The notes under the pieces: generated by a model
Database searches by the model: none
What the model was told of the DNA's origin: nothing
What the model saw: the letters and a program-made list of their open reading frames with translations, nothing else
Made by a program: the position numbers and the translations under genes
Assembly: GCA_045531235.1 (NCBI GenBank)
Contig: JAZSDQ010000062.1
Span: forward strand, 1 to 53,009
Direction of reading: 5' to 3'
DNA: 53,009 nucleotides
From: RGIG5579 sp045531235
GTDB taxonomy: Bacteria; Bacillota; Clostridia; Oscillospirales; SIG627
In this document: positions 1 to 8,462 of the stretch, piece after piece
How positions within the stretch are numbered: position 1 is the first letter of the stretch
Layout of the letters: each line of letters begins with the position of its first letter

Positions 1-610
1 CCTGTTCATTAATCAACGCAGAAAATGAAACAGAATTTCCTCGTGGAAAAGCTTTTATCATACGGCGAAGAACAAATACAACCTTAGATTCTACGGGCGC
101 CACTTTGGCTGAAAAAATATTCTGAACATCTTCTTTTTTCTTTCTTTCCCGCTCTTCTTTGAGTGCCGTCCGCATTTGCAGAAACGCCTGCCAAAGGGCT
201 TCAGGATCTCCATCGGTTGATTCAACTTTAATTATGGGCTCTTTTGGGGTAGGATAATAGCGAAAAAAATAGTCCTTAATTCTGCCAAATAAAAATTCAG
301 CAGCTCGCTTGACCTCTGAATACTCGATCAGCGAACGAACAAGGTCATCTCTCGGATCTTCTTCATTGTCGTCCTGCGGAAGCAGCATCTTAGACTTAAT
401 ATACACAAGCTCACAAGCCATCACAATAAACTCACTGGAAAGCTCAGCATTGTACATTTGGCAAAGCTCCATATATGCAAGGTATTGCTCAAGGATCTCT
501 GCAATAGGAATATCATAAATATTGATCTTTTGTTTAGAGATCAGCGTAAGGAGAAGATCAAGAGGTCCATCGAAGGTCTCTAGCTTAAAATTGATCTGTT
601 CAGTTGCCAT
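1..610 (-). CDS. scpA: Segregation and condensation protein A, C-terminus cut by window edge
   Basis: ScpA is the kleisin subunit of the bacterial SMC-ScpA-ScpB complex that compacts and segregates chromosomes. The start at 610 gives an N-terminus with the family hallmark FDGPLDLLL at about residues 13-21, followed by the helical N-terminal domain and a charged middle (KEERERKKKE). The frame stays open to base 1, so about 203 residues are present and the C-terminal winged helix that contacts the SMC head is outside the window. It begins 1 nt after the stop of the M50 protease gene; the nearest strong ribosome site (AGGAGG) lies about 13 nt upstream inside that gene, so translation may be coupled. 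It is last in a yerB-argS-yebC-trmH-protease-scpA run; scpB would be expected next, but is not visible. Confidence 0.9.
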   Translation of the reverse strand, partial: MATEQINFKLETFDGPLDLLLTLISKQKINIYDIPIAEILEQYLAYMELCQMYNAELSSEFIVMACELVYIKSKMLLPQDDNEEDPRDDLVRSLIEYSEVKRAAEFLFGRIKDYFFRYYPTPKEPIIKVESTDGDPEALWQAFLQMRTALKEERERKKKEDVQNIFSAKVAPVESKVVFVLRRMIKAFPRGNSVSFSALINEQ

Positions 611-611
611 A

Positions 612-1277
612 TCAAAGGATCACTCCTCCTGCAATATTCATAAATAGCTCGAAGAAAAACATTACAAGCGTATCGATCGGGCCGGACAAAACACCGATCC
701 ACAACAAAATAAACATTCCAAATTGGATATACCTTTCATAGGGTAAAATGCGAAAAAGAATGCGATCCGGAAGAAACGAATATAAGATCTTTGAACCATC
801 AAGCGGTGGAATGGGAATTAGGTTAAAAACGCCAAGACCGAGATTAATGCTTACCATATATCCAACCATTTGATAAACCACTCTGAAAACTCCGGATGAT
901 TGGCTAGATAAAAAGCCGCCTGAAATACCGATTTTAATTATTAAAACATAAGCAAAAGAAAACAAAAAGGCAAGCACGAAATTGCACAAAGGTCCTGCCA
1001 AAGCGCAAATTGCCATATCACGTTTTGGCTTCTTAAAATATCGAGTATCTACCGAAACCGGCTTCGCCCAACCAACTTTGAAAAATAATAGACACAAAAA
1101 ACCAATTGGATCTATATGCCTTAGCGGATTCATTGAAAGACGTCCCATATATTTTGCTGTAGGATCGCCAAGACGATAGGCAGCATAGCCGTGACACAAT
1201 TCATGAGCTGAAAGAGCAATTAAAATAACAGGTAGTGTAATGAGAAAATCTGTAACAGTAGATATTAACTTCTCCAT
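612..1277 (-). CDS. Site-2 protease family (M50) membrane metalloprotease
   Basis: This is a 221-residue integral membrane zinc protease of the M50 rhomboid-unrelated site-2 class. The HELCHG motif (His25, Glu26, His29) in the first membrane segment supplies two zinc ligands and the catalytic Glu, and NLIPIPPLDG (about 152-161) supplies the third ligand Asp. It resembles the compact YwhC-like proteins without a PDZ domain, so it is not the RseP/RasP type. About five hydrophobic segments are visible. The gene sits between trmH and scpA with gaps of 10 and 1 nt. This M50-before-scpA arrangement recurs in Firmicutes as far as I know. The substrate cannot be told from sequence. Confidence 0.9.
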   Translation of the reverse strand: MEKLISTVTDFLITLPVILIALSAHELCHGYAAYRLGDPTAKYMGRLSMNPLRHIDPIGFLCLLFFKVGWAKPVSVDTRYFKKPKRDMAICALAGPLCNFVLAFLFSFAYVLIIKIGISGGFLSSQSSGVFRVVYQMVGYMVSINLGLGVFNLIPIPPLDGSKILYSFLPDRILFRILPYERYIQFGMFILLWIGVLSGPIDTLVMFFFELFMNIAGGVIL

Positions 1278-1287
1278 AAATTCACCT

Positions 1288-2046
1288 CTATTTCTGCTCC
1301 CTCCTCAAGACCTCAAATGCACACACCGCTGCTGCAGCAGATGCTGTTAAAGAGCCGTTAAAGTTTCTGCCATACGGGATTCTTACTCTCAAATCCGATG
1401 CATTCAAAATATCTTTAGAAATGCCTCTTTTTTCACCGCCAACAATAACGAAAATCGGCTTTTTCAGCGGGGCATCATAGACAGAAATAGAATCAGTTTC
1501 CGAAGCACACACAATCGAATACCCTTTTTCTCTTGCTACTCTGCAAAGCTCAGAATTATCCGTGGCAATTGCACAAGGAAGAGCATCAATTGTGCCGGCA
1601 GAACTACGGAGTGTCACTCCGACAGCATTTAACCAGTTTCTGGGAGTAAGCACCATGCCACCGGCACCCGCAGCATAAAAGGAACGAACAGCACAACCGA
1701 AATTAAAGGGGTCCTCAATTCCGCAAATCATAAACACAAAACCATTGCCATTATCAAAAATATCTTCAACAGATTGGCATTTTCTTTCACCAACCCGGGC
1801 AATCAAACCACCGTGAGTATGACCCGTTGTTACCAAATCAAAAAATGTTTGATCTGATAGTTTTACAAGAATTTTGTTCTTTTTAGCAAGAGATAAAACG
1901 CGCTGTATCTTACAGTCATCTTTTTTAATGTCGGGAAGCAAAAGGATCTCGTAAATCGGACGAGACTTATTTTTTAATACGGAAAGAACAGATAACGCGC
2001 CCTCTGCATAAAAAAATTCCTCATGCTCAGCCACAGTCTTTTTCAT
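1288..2046 (-). CDS. TrmH/SpoU family RNA 2'-O-methyltransferase
   Basis: A 252-residue SPOUT methyltransferase expected to methylate a ribose 2'-OH in rRNA or tRNA using SAM. An N-terminal substrate-binding domain (about 1-95) precedes the knotted catalytic domain. Motif 1 is DPFNFGCAVRS (112-122, with the conserved Arg121), motif 2 is VGGEKRGIS (202-210), and motif 3 reads NGSLTASAAAAV (230-241). Motif 3 usually reads SLNVSVAAG, so the normally conserved Asn is Thr here, which is odd. Its ATG overlaps the yebC stop by 4 nt (ATGA), indicating translational coupling. RlmB-like activity on 23S rRNA is one option, but the exact target is not determinable. Confidence 0.85.
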   Translation of the reverse strand: MKKTVAEHEEFFYAEGALSVLSVLKNKSRPIYEILLLPDIKKDDCKIQRVLSLAKKNKILVKLSDQTFFDLVTTGHTHGGLIARVGERKCQSVEDIFDNGNGFVFMICGIEDPFNFGCAVRSFYAAGAGGMVLTPRNWLNAVGVTLRSSAGTIDALPCAIATDNSELCRVAREKGYSIVCASETDSISVYDAPLKKPIFVIVGGEKRGISKDILNASDLRVRIPYGRNFNGSLTASAAAAVCAFEVLRREQK

Positions 2047-2765
2047 TCGTTCTCCCAGTTATGCCAATAATTCTGAACATCTTCGTTATCGTCAAGTGCA
2101 TCAATCAACTTCTGCATTTTAATAATAGATTCTTCGTCAGAAAGGGTCACATAGTTCGAAGGGATTTTTGCTTCTTCAGTTGAAAGAATGGTAAAACGTC
2201 CACGCTCGAGCTCATCCTTAACTGCATAGAGATCATTCACCGGGGCTAAAACTACAAAAGCATCACCTTCGCGGCAAATGTCGTCAGCACCAGCATCAAG
2301 AGCTGCTTCCATCAAAGCGTCTTCGCCAACACCTTTTGCGTCAACAATAACAATGCCTTGATCGGAAAAGAGATATGATACACACCCGGTCGTGCCCAAA
2401 TTTCCACCAAACTTATCAAAATAATGGCGAAGATCTGCACTGGTGCGGTTACGGTTATCCGTTGCACACTCTACGATTACTGCAATGCCGCTGGGGCCAT
2501 AACCTTCATAGTAAATAGATTCATAGTTTTCAGAATCAGAGGATGCTGCTTTTTTAATAATACGATCAATATTATCATTAGGAACATTAAGCCCCTTAGC
2601 CTTAGAAATCAAATCGCGAAGTTTTGAGTTTGCATTGGGATCTGCTCCTCCTGCTTTCACCGCCATCGCGATTTCCTTTCCAATCTTTGTAAATACTTTT
2701 GCTCTCTGCGCATCGGTTTTCTCTTTTTTATGTTTAATATTATTCCACTTGGAATGGCCGGACAT
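2043..2765 (-). CDS. yebC: YebC/PmpR family transcription/translation regulator
   Basis: YebC-family protein of 240 residues. The family includes DNA-binding regulators, and recent work places members at the ribosome as factors that help translate proline-rich stretches. The diagnostic start MSGHSKWNNIKHKK is present, followed by the KAGGADPNANSKLRDLI region and the YEGYGPSGIAVIVE motif of the second domain. The start at 2765 is chosen over an upstream in-frame ATG at 2780 because GGAGG lies 7-8 nt before it and all family members begin MSGHSKW. It lies between argS (20-nt gap) and trmH (4-nt overlap). Confidence 0.95.
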   Translation of the reverse strand: MSGHSKWNNIKHKKEKTDAQRAKVFTKIGKEIAMAVKAGGADPNANSKLRDLISKAKGLNVPNDNIDRIIKKAASSDSENYESIYYEGYGPSGIAVIVECATDNRNRTSADLRHYFDKFGGNLGTTGCVSYLFSDQGIVIVDAKGVGEDALMEAALDAGADDICREGDAFVVLAPVNDLYAVKDELERGRFTILSTEEAKIPSNYVTLSDEESIIKMQKLIDALDDNEDVQNYWHNWENE

Positions 2766-2785
2766 TTTAGTTTCCTCCAATTATT

Positions 2786-4486
2786 TTAAATTTTTTCTGG
2801 TGTTCTTAATCCAATCAAATGAAGTGCGGTTCCAAGCACATTTTTCACAGCTTGACACAAAGAAAGACGAAGTTCCTTCTCGCTTCCTTCTGCACTGTGG
2901 ATCGGACATGCATTATAAAAACGGTTAAAGCTTTGACAGAGGTCTAAAGCAAAGCGCGTAATAATAGACGGCTCATATTCGTTCAAGGAACGCACAATAC
3001 GATCGGGAAACAACGCAAGGGTTGAAATCAATTCTTTCTCCTCTTGACCAAAGTTTGCACTTTCCGGACATGAGAAAGAATTCGCCTTATTCAAAATACT
3101 ACATGCACGTGCATAGGTATATTGAGCATAGGGACCGGTATTTCCTTCAAAATTCAAGGCTTCTTCCCAGTTGAAGTTTACATCTTTAATTCTGTTGGCA
3201 GAAAGACTGCTGAGAATAACAGCACCAACTCCAACATCACGCGCCACTTTTTCCTTATTCTCAAGATTGGGGTTCTTTTCTTCAATAATAGCGCCTGCTT
3301 TTTCAATGGCATCGCGGAAAAGGTCGTCAAGAAGAACTACATTTCCGGTTCGCGAAGCAATCTTTTCGCCGTTAATACTAAATGTACCATAAGGTACGTG
3401 AACTAGCTGATCTTCCCAGTCATAACCCATAAGTCCAACGACCTTAAACCACTGAGCAAAGTGCAAGCTTTGACCGCCGCTGGTTACATAGACACACTTA
3501 TCAAACTTATACTCTTTCTTTCGCCAAAGTGCAGCAGCAATATCGCGGGTAGGATACAGAGAAGAACCGTCCCTCTTCAAAATAAGGCAGGGTGGCATTT
3601 TATATTTCTCAAGATCAACAAGACTTGCGCCATCGTCTAGTTTTAATAAGTTCTTATCCTGGAGTTCTTGAACAACAGCGGGCATTTTATCACTATAAAA
3701 GCTCTCACCGTTAAAACTATCAAATGTGACACCCAAGAGATCATAGGTTTGCATATACTCTTTCAAGCTAATTTCTTTAAAAATGCGCCACAAACGAAGG
3801 TTCTCTTCATCACCTGCTTCCAGCTTTGAGAACTCTTTTCTAGCTTCGTCATTAAGCGAGGGTTCTTTTTCTGCTTCAGTGCCAAAAAGAACATAAAGTC
3901 GATTCAGTTCCTCAATGCCAACACGACGTACCGTTTCCTCATCGCCCCATTTTTTAAATGAAACAACGAGTTTTCCATATTGTGTTCCCCAGTCACCAAG
4001 ATAATTGATACCTACAGTTTCAAATCCGGAAAACTGATGAATCAGCTTAATGGAATTACCGATGATAGTAGTTCCAAGGTGACCAATGTGGAAACGTTTC
4101 GCAATGTTGGGAGAAGAATAGTCGATAACCATTGTCTTTCCCTTGCCTATTTCGTTTCTTCCATAATCCACGCCTTTTTCAAGCATATCAGAAAGAAGTG
4201 CGAGTCGGAAGTCATCGCTTAAGTAGAAATTAAGATAACCACCTGCATTCTCAGCCTTTGCAACACCATTAATAGGCGAAGAGGTAATCTTTTCAGAAAG
4301 CTCGGCAGCAATAACAACCGGGCTCTTTCTTAAGATTTTTGAAAGCTGAAAGCATGCAAAAGCAAGATCGCCCATCTCAGGGTTAGGTGGAGTATCAAAG
4401 AGATCCTTTATAGCTTCGGCAGTAATGAGTTCCGAGTCTAAAAGCTCACATAATTTTTTCGCAATAGTTTTTTTGATTGTGTTCAT
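2786..4486 (-). CDS. argS: Arginyl-tRNA synthetase
   Basis: Class I aminoacyl-tRNA synthetase of 566 residues that charges tRNA-Arg in the cytosol. It has an N-terminal Add-1 domain (about 1-90), the HIGH motif at 133-136 inside RFHIGHLGTT, and the Rossmann catalytic core. In place of KMSKS it has the degenerate EKIASRTGN near residue 370, as is normal for many ArgRS. The C-terminal DALR anticodon-binding domain ends in LHLIGLRTPE. Length is typical. It follows the yerB-like gene by 8 nt and precedes yebC by 20 nt. No T-box leader is visible, so control is probably by the operon promoter ahead of yerB. A tRNA-Arg gene lies elsewhere in the window (44789-44863). Confidence 0.97.
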   Translation of the reverse strand: MNTIKKTIAKKLCELLDSELITAEAIKDLFDTPPNPEMGDLAFACFQLSKILRKSPVVIAAELSEKITSSPINGVAKAENAGGYLNFYLSDDFRLALLSDMLEKGVDYGRNEIGKGKTMVIDYSSPNIAKRFHIGHLGTTIIGNSIKLIHQFSGFETVGINYLGDWGTQYGKLVVSFKKWGDEETVRRVGIEELNRLYVLFGTEAEKEPSLNDEARKEFSKLEAGDEENLRLWRIFKEISLKEYMQTYDLLGVTFDSFNGESFYSDKMPAVVQELQDKNLLKLDDGASLVDLEKYKMPPCLILKRDGSSLYPTRDIAAALWRKKEYKFDKCVYVTSGGQSLHFAQWFKVVGLMGYDWEDQLVHVPYGTFSINGEKIASRTGNVVLLDDLFRDAIEKAGAIIEEKNPNLENKEKVARDVGVGAVILSSLSANRIKDVNFNWEEALNFEGNTGPYAQYTYARACSILNKANSFSCPESANFGQEEKELISTLALFPDRIVRSLNEYEPSIITRFALDLCQSFNRFYNACPIHSAEGSEKELRLSLCQAVKNVLGTALHLIGLRTPEKI

Positions 4487-4494
4487 AATGTCTC

Positions 4495-5616
4495 CTAGGA
4501 AATTGTTACGGAACCTTTCTTTGCAGTATCAACAATAGAAACATAACTCCTACCGGGCGCTACTTTAAGTTCGCTTCCATCTTCGGCATAGTAAGAAAAT
4601 TCAGCAGTTTCACCGGAACGTTTCCATGTGATCTTCTGAGCGAAACCACCATTGAAATAGTACCCTTCGCCTTCACCAACGAGAGTTATTTCGCGATGGC
4701 CAACGCTATCAATAATCTTGTGGTTTGCATAAATAATGAAAACATTATCTGTTGCCACTTGTTCACCGGTAACACCGTCAACATGAGCACCACTGTACTG
4801 ACTGTGCAAATACTTTTTGCTCGTTTCATCATAGCGGAACTCAGAAACAGCATAAGAAGAATGAGGGATCTTAATATACTTAGCAGTCAACCCATTTTCA
4901 ATTCCGCCAAACCCAAAATCAAACGAAAAAGCGGTAAAATCCTTATTATTCAACACGGTTCGGTAACCCTTTTGTGAAGCAACCGCAGCAAGACCGGCTC
5001 CGTTCGCAAAAGCAGTATGTTCCAAAGAATAACCATTCTTGATTCTGTTTTGATCGCGGTAATAGGTATCCTTTCCGTCAACCTTTCCGCTGATAGTCAT
5101 GCCATTGAGATTATTGATCTTAAGTCTCGCAATCAGTTCATCACCTTGAGACGATGCACCCCAATGAGCGTAAATGGCATCATAAGCCGTAGCAATCTGA
5201 ATAAAATAGGGTCTCGCTGAACGAACACTACCTAAAACACCGGCGTTGGCATAATCAAGAATAATCCCTTCCAAACGAAGAATGCCTCCTTCGGCCAAGG
5301 CTTCGTAAATAATATCACACTTGCTCAAGCCTGACTGAGGGAGAGCAGGCTTAATATTGTTCAACATAATCGCCAAGGGACGTTTGCCAACAAGAGATTC
5401 ATCGCAAGGTAGTCCGGTTAAAGGATTAAAATAAACAGGCGTCAAAATCTCAGTTTCTTTTTCTTCCTCCGTAGTAACCTCAGACAAAATACCCTCTGTA
5501 GTAACTAGTTCTTCGGTTGTAGTTCCAACGGTTTCGTTTTTTCCACATGATACCAACGGGAACAACATAAAAATAGCTAAAAACAAAACGCCCAGTCTTC
5601 TAATTGTTTGTTTCAT
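4495..5616 (-). CDS. yerB: DUF3048 domain lipoprotein (YerB-like)
   Basis: Secreted lipoprotein of 373 residues. A short positively charged start, a hydrophobic stretch and the lipobox LVSC (Cys24) predict lipid anchoring outside the membrane, followed by a Thr/Glu-rich linker to about residue 60. The rest matches the DUF3048/YerB family, recognised by NPLTGLPC and by ALAEGGILRLEGI. Function is unknown; Bacillus YerB is a putative lipoprotein. The ATG at 5616 is preferred because AAAGGAG lies 5 nt upstream; an in-frame GTG at 5622 would sit inside that ribosome site. It is the first gene of the yerB-to-scpA run and has its own promoter (5677-5705). Confidence 0.88.
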   Translation of the reverse strand: MKQTIRRLGVLFLAIFMLFPLVSCGKNETVGTTTEELVTTEGILSEVTTEEEKETEILTPVYFNPLTGLPCDESLVGKRPLAIMLNNIKPALPQSGLSKCDIIYEALAEGGILRLEGIILDYANAGVLGSVRSARPYFIQIATAYDAIYAHWGASSQGDELIARLKINNLNGMTISGKVDGKDTYYRDQNRIKNGYSLEHTAFANGAGLAAVASQKGYRTVLNNKDFTAFSFDFGFGGIENGLTAKYIKIPHSSYAVSEFRYDETSKKYLHSQYSGAHVDGVTGEQVATDNVFIIYANHKIIDSVGHREITLVGEGEGYYFNGGFAQKITWKRSGETAEFSYYAEDGSELKVAPGRSYVSIVDTAKKGSVTIS

Positions 5617-5676
5617 AAGCACTCCTTTGCATCGCTAACGAAAAAATGGCGCAATGCACGTATTTTATTACCAACT

Positions 5677-5705
5677 ATTATATCATTTGAAGCAAAAAAA
5701 AGCAA
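5677..5705 (-). promoter_or_regulatory. Promoter for the yerB-argS-yebC-trmH-M50-scpA operon
   Basis: On the minus strand, TTGCTT (5705-5700), a 17-nt spacer and TATAAT (5682-5677) lie 61 nt upstream of the yerB start. The -35 element lies in the T-tract of the second terminator of the preceding gene, so termination and initiation are packed together. Confidence 0.7.
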
Positions 5706-5731
5706 CAGATTTATCACAAAAATCTGCTGTA
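5694..5731 (-). terminator. Second (distal) terminator downstream of oppA-like gene
   Basis: On the minus strand, CAGCAGATTT pairs with AAATCTGTTG (one G-U pair) across a 7-nt loop and is followed by CTTTTTTTT. It lies just after a stronger first terminator, forming a tandem pair. Confidence 0.65.
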
Positions 5732-5740
5732 AATAAAACA

Positions 5741-5777
5741 AAAAAATAAGGGAAACTCATAAATGAGTTTCCCTTTT
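5741..5777 (-). terminator. First terminator downstream of oppA-like gene
   Basis: Perfect 10-bp stem GGGAAACTCA / TGAGTTTCCC with a 4-nt loop (5750-5773). On the minus strand it is followed by TTATTTTTTTG. It lies 10 nt beyond the stop codon of the oligopeptide-binding gene. Confidence 0.9.
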
Positions 5778-5787
5778 AATAAAATGA

Positions 5788-7512
5788 TTATTTTGCTGTA
5801 TCAAGCGCCTCCTGAGCCGCAAGATATGCTGCATTCTTTTCAGCATAATTCTTCAACTCAGCATTGGTAAAGATGGTGAAGCCATAAGGGCTTGTTTCAA
5901 GACCCTTCAGTTCGGAAGAAGCAAGATAGTTGTTGGTATAGAATGCCAAAGCGATAGCAGGGCAATCTTCGGCAAGCATCTTCTCCACCTCAATCAGCTT
6001 TGAAATACGATCTTTTCTGGTAGAGAGCGAAAGAACCTCGTCAAGAAGAGCGGTGTATGCTTCGGAATTATATCCGGTAATGTGAGGAGCTACACCCGTA
6101 GAATCATCAGCAACAGAAACTTCACTTCCACTGTAAGTAGCTGCAAAAGGCGCAAGAGCAGCATAGGGGTTGGTGGAAAGGCCAAGATAGTCAAGACCAA
6201 TTACATCAAATTCACCACTGTAAAGTGCAATTTCATAAGCTTTAGCATCAAGGCCGTTTAAAGAAACGGTGAAACCGAGGCTTCCCCATACGTTCTTTGC
6301 ATACTCAGCAACCTTAGCATCATATTCACGATCATTGCGATAAGTAATAGCAAAAGATCCGGAAGAAACACCAGCTTCGGAGAGAAGAGCTTTGGCAGCA
6401 TTTACATCTGCAGATACAGAATAAACATCGTCTGCTTCATCACGGAAATTTTTCTTCATGGTGGAACCGGTTGCAACGTCGGTAACAAAACCAGTTGCAG
6501 CTTTGGATCCAAGACCGATAATAGAAGCAATTTCTTCGCGAGAAATCGCTGTGCTGAGTGCCTTGCGAACTTTAGCATTCTTCAGAATATCGTTTTCGCA
6601 ATCAAAGAAATAGGTGTAAGAAGACAACGTATCAGAAGACTCGATATCTTTTTTGTTAGCTTCGTAGGTATCTTTAGTAAAGTTGCCAACATAATAAATG
6701 TCACCGTTCTGGAATGCAGCGACCGCATCAGCGGGACTCTTGGCATAGTCAGTGATCAACTGATAAGGCTTGACATAGGTGTTGTTGCTTTCTTCTTCAT
6801 CAGCATCTAAACGATAAAACTTAGAAAACTCCAAGAGATAGTTGCCGTCAGCATTCATCGCCTTAAGAGAAAACTTACCGTTAGTACCGATGTCGTTGAC
6901 GTTAGTGGCCCAAATATCTTCTTTGCCATTAACAATGTCATCTCTCTGAGGAATGAGTGCAGGGCTGGAAATTGCTTCAAGGAACAATTCCACATCGATA
7001 GCCTTCTCAAATTCAACTTCAATAGTGTCAGCGTCAACAGCAGCAACGCCGAGATCGTCAATGGTCTTGAACCCGGCTTTAACATCCTTTGCGTTTTTAA
7101 CGTCATAAAGAAGAGCAGCAGCAGGGCTGGCGGTTTCAGGTGATAAAACGCGCTTCCAAGCATAAATTACATGGTCAGCAGTGAAGAAACGTCCGTCATT
7201 CCACTTAGTAGAAATCAGATCGATGTAGAGAAAATATTCTCCTCTTTCTTCGTCGAACTTTTGCTCCCACTTAGAAGCGAGCAGAGGCTCGATTTTGCCG
7301 GATGAGGTAACTTCGGTCAGTCCTTCATAGATTAGACCGGACACCTTAACAAAATCCTTGTCGTAAATCATTTCGGCGGGGTCTAAGTCATTTTGAGGAG
7401 TGGCAAGATACATGGGGATGATAGAACCCATATCGTCCAAATCAACAGCACAAGAACACAGACAGACCGAAAGCATTGCAGCTACAAGCAATAATGCAAC
7501 TACCTTTTTCAT
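5788..7512 (-). CDS. ABC transporter substrate-binding lipoprotein, family 5 (peptide/oligopeptide)
   Basis: Extracellular solute-binding protein of 574 residues, of the OppA/DppA class, which captures peptides and passes them to an ABC permease. The signal peptide ends in lipobox LCSC (Cys21), so it is lipid-anchored. The family-5 signature is visible in the N-terminal lobe (LASKWEQKFDEE, WNDGRFFTADHVIYAWKRVL), and the C-terminal lobe has DVIGLDYLGLSTNPYAAL. No permease or ATPase gene is adjacent, so it is an orphan binding protein in this window. It has its own promoter (7561-7589), a strong AGGAGG site 6-7 nt before ATG, and tandem terminators, so it is probably a single-gene unit. Peptide is the likeliest ligand, but family 5 also binds other solutes. 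Confidence 0.92.
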   Translation of the reverse strand: MKKVVALLLVAAMLSVCLCSCAVDLDDMGSIIPMYLATPQNDLDPAEMIYDKDFVKVSGLIYEGLTEVTSSGKIEPLLASKWEQKFDEERGEYFLYIDLISTKWNDGRFFTADHVIYAWKRVLSPETASPAAALLYDVKNAKDVKAGFKTIDDLGVAAVDADTIEVEFEKAIDVELFLEAISSPALIPQRDDIVNGKEDIWATNVNDIGTNGKFSLKAMNADGNYLLEFSKFYRLDADEEESNNTYVKPYQLITDYAKSPADAVAAFQNGDIYYVGNFTKDTYEANKKDIESSDTLSSYTYFFDCENDILKNAKVRKALSTAISREEIASIIGLGSKAATGFVTDVATGSTMKKNFRDEADDVYSVSADVNAAKALLSEAGVSSGSFAITYRNDREYDAKVAEYAKNVWGSLGFTVSLNGLDAKAYEIALYSGEFDVIGLDYLGLSTNPYAALAPFAATYSGSEVSVADDSTGVAPHITGYNSEAYTALLDEVLSLSTRKDRISKLIEVEKMLAEDCPAIALAFYTNNYLASSELKGLETSPYGFTIFTNAELKNYAEKNAAYLAAQEALDTAK

Positions 7513-7560
7513 TTATAAACCTCCTAAATGGTACATAGCAATACCAAAATACTACGAAAG

Positions 7561-7589
7561 AGTATAACATCTTTTGAAAAAATAATCAA
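7561..7589 (-). promoter_or_regulatory. Promoter of the oppA-like gene
   Basis: On the minus strand, TTGATT (7589-7584), a 17-nt spacer and TATACT (7566-7561), about 50 nt upstream of the start codon. It separates this gene from the long run that ends with nif3 at 7680. I see no other structure in 7513-7679 beyond a weak GCACAA/TTGTGC inverted repeat. Confidence 0.75.
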
Positions 7590-7679
7590 GAAATATTACA
7601 ACAATTCATAAAATCTTTTTATTTTCCCTTTATTTGCACAATTTCAAAAAATGAGTGTTGTGCTATTTTACTAAAAAAG

Positions 7680-8462
7680 CTAGCAAAATGTAACGATTTC
7701 ACCGCCTAAATCTTCAGAAAAAGGAATCACTGCCAATTCCGAGGAAAGCGAGTTTAACGCCTTACTGAAGTAAAGAGATGCATTTTTCTCAGAAGCGTAG
7801 TGGCCACAATCAATTACCGTCATACCAAGTTCCACTGCATCCAAGGCAATATGATAAGGAATATCGCCACCGATAAAGGCATCTGCCCCCTTCAAAAAAC
7901 AAGGCTTAACTAAATCCTTTCCAGATCCGCAGCAATATCCTACCTTCACAATATCGAGTTCGGCTGAATACATTTTTACCGGCGAAGATAACACGTGCGA
8001 AACATGGCGAGCAAGTTCTAAAGGAGAGTACTTTGCCGGGAGATCACCAATGCCGCCAACATTTGGTTCATTCTCCAAAAATCCACCGGAGCAAGACGGT
8101 AAAATACCAATACTTTTTGCAAACATTTCATTAAGTCCACCAACGGCCGAATCAAACCTTGTATGTAACGAAATCAGAGAAATTCCCGCTTCTAATAACA
8201 TTAGAATTTTTTGACCGACAACGGTTTCTTCATTAATACTCACGATCGGTGAAAAAATCATCGGGTGGTGACTCACTATTAATTCGCATCCCTCTGCTCG
8301 TGCCTTTTCAATAGCAGCAAAGGTAACATCAAGGCAAGTCAAAACCTTTGTAACTTCTTTTCTTCGATCGGGGCAAACAAGAAGGCCTCCATTGTCCCAT
8401 TCGCAGGCAAAAGAAGACGGGTAAAGTGTTTCAAAATATGATTCTATCTCATAAATTCTCAC
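7680..8462 (-). CDS. Nif3-like dinuclear metal centre hexameric protein
   Basis: NIF3/YbgI family protein of 260 residues, known from structures as a toroidal hexamer with a two-metal site; its cellular reaction is not settled. The metal ligands are all present: His65-His66 in SHHPMIF, His100 and Asp104 in LHTRFDSAVGG, and His221 and Glu225 in CGHYASE. The start overlaps the trmK stop by 14 nt. A trmK-nif3 pair is a recurrent Firmicute arrangement as I recall it and supports both calls. It is the last gene of the long minus-strand run; a convincing terminator was not found after it. Confidence 0.9.
   Translation of the reverse strand: MRIYEIESYFETLYPSSFACEWDNGGLLVCPDRRKEVTKVLTCLDVTFAAIEKARAEGCELIVSHHPMIFSPIVSINEETVVGQKILMLLEAGISLISLHTRFDSAVGGLNEMFAKSIGILPSCSGGFLENEPNVGGIGDLPAKYSPLELARHVSHVLSSPVKMYSAELDIVKVGYCCGSGKDLVKPCFLKGADAFIGGDIPYHIALDAVELGMTVIDCGHYASEKNASLYFSKALNSLSSELAVIPFSEDLGGEIVTFC

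Noticed and set aside
4487..5700. T-box leader for argS
   Set aside because: argS follows yerB by 8 nt inside an operon, so no leader exists.
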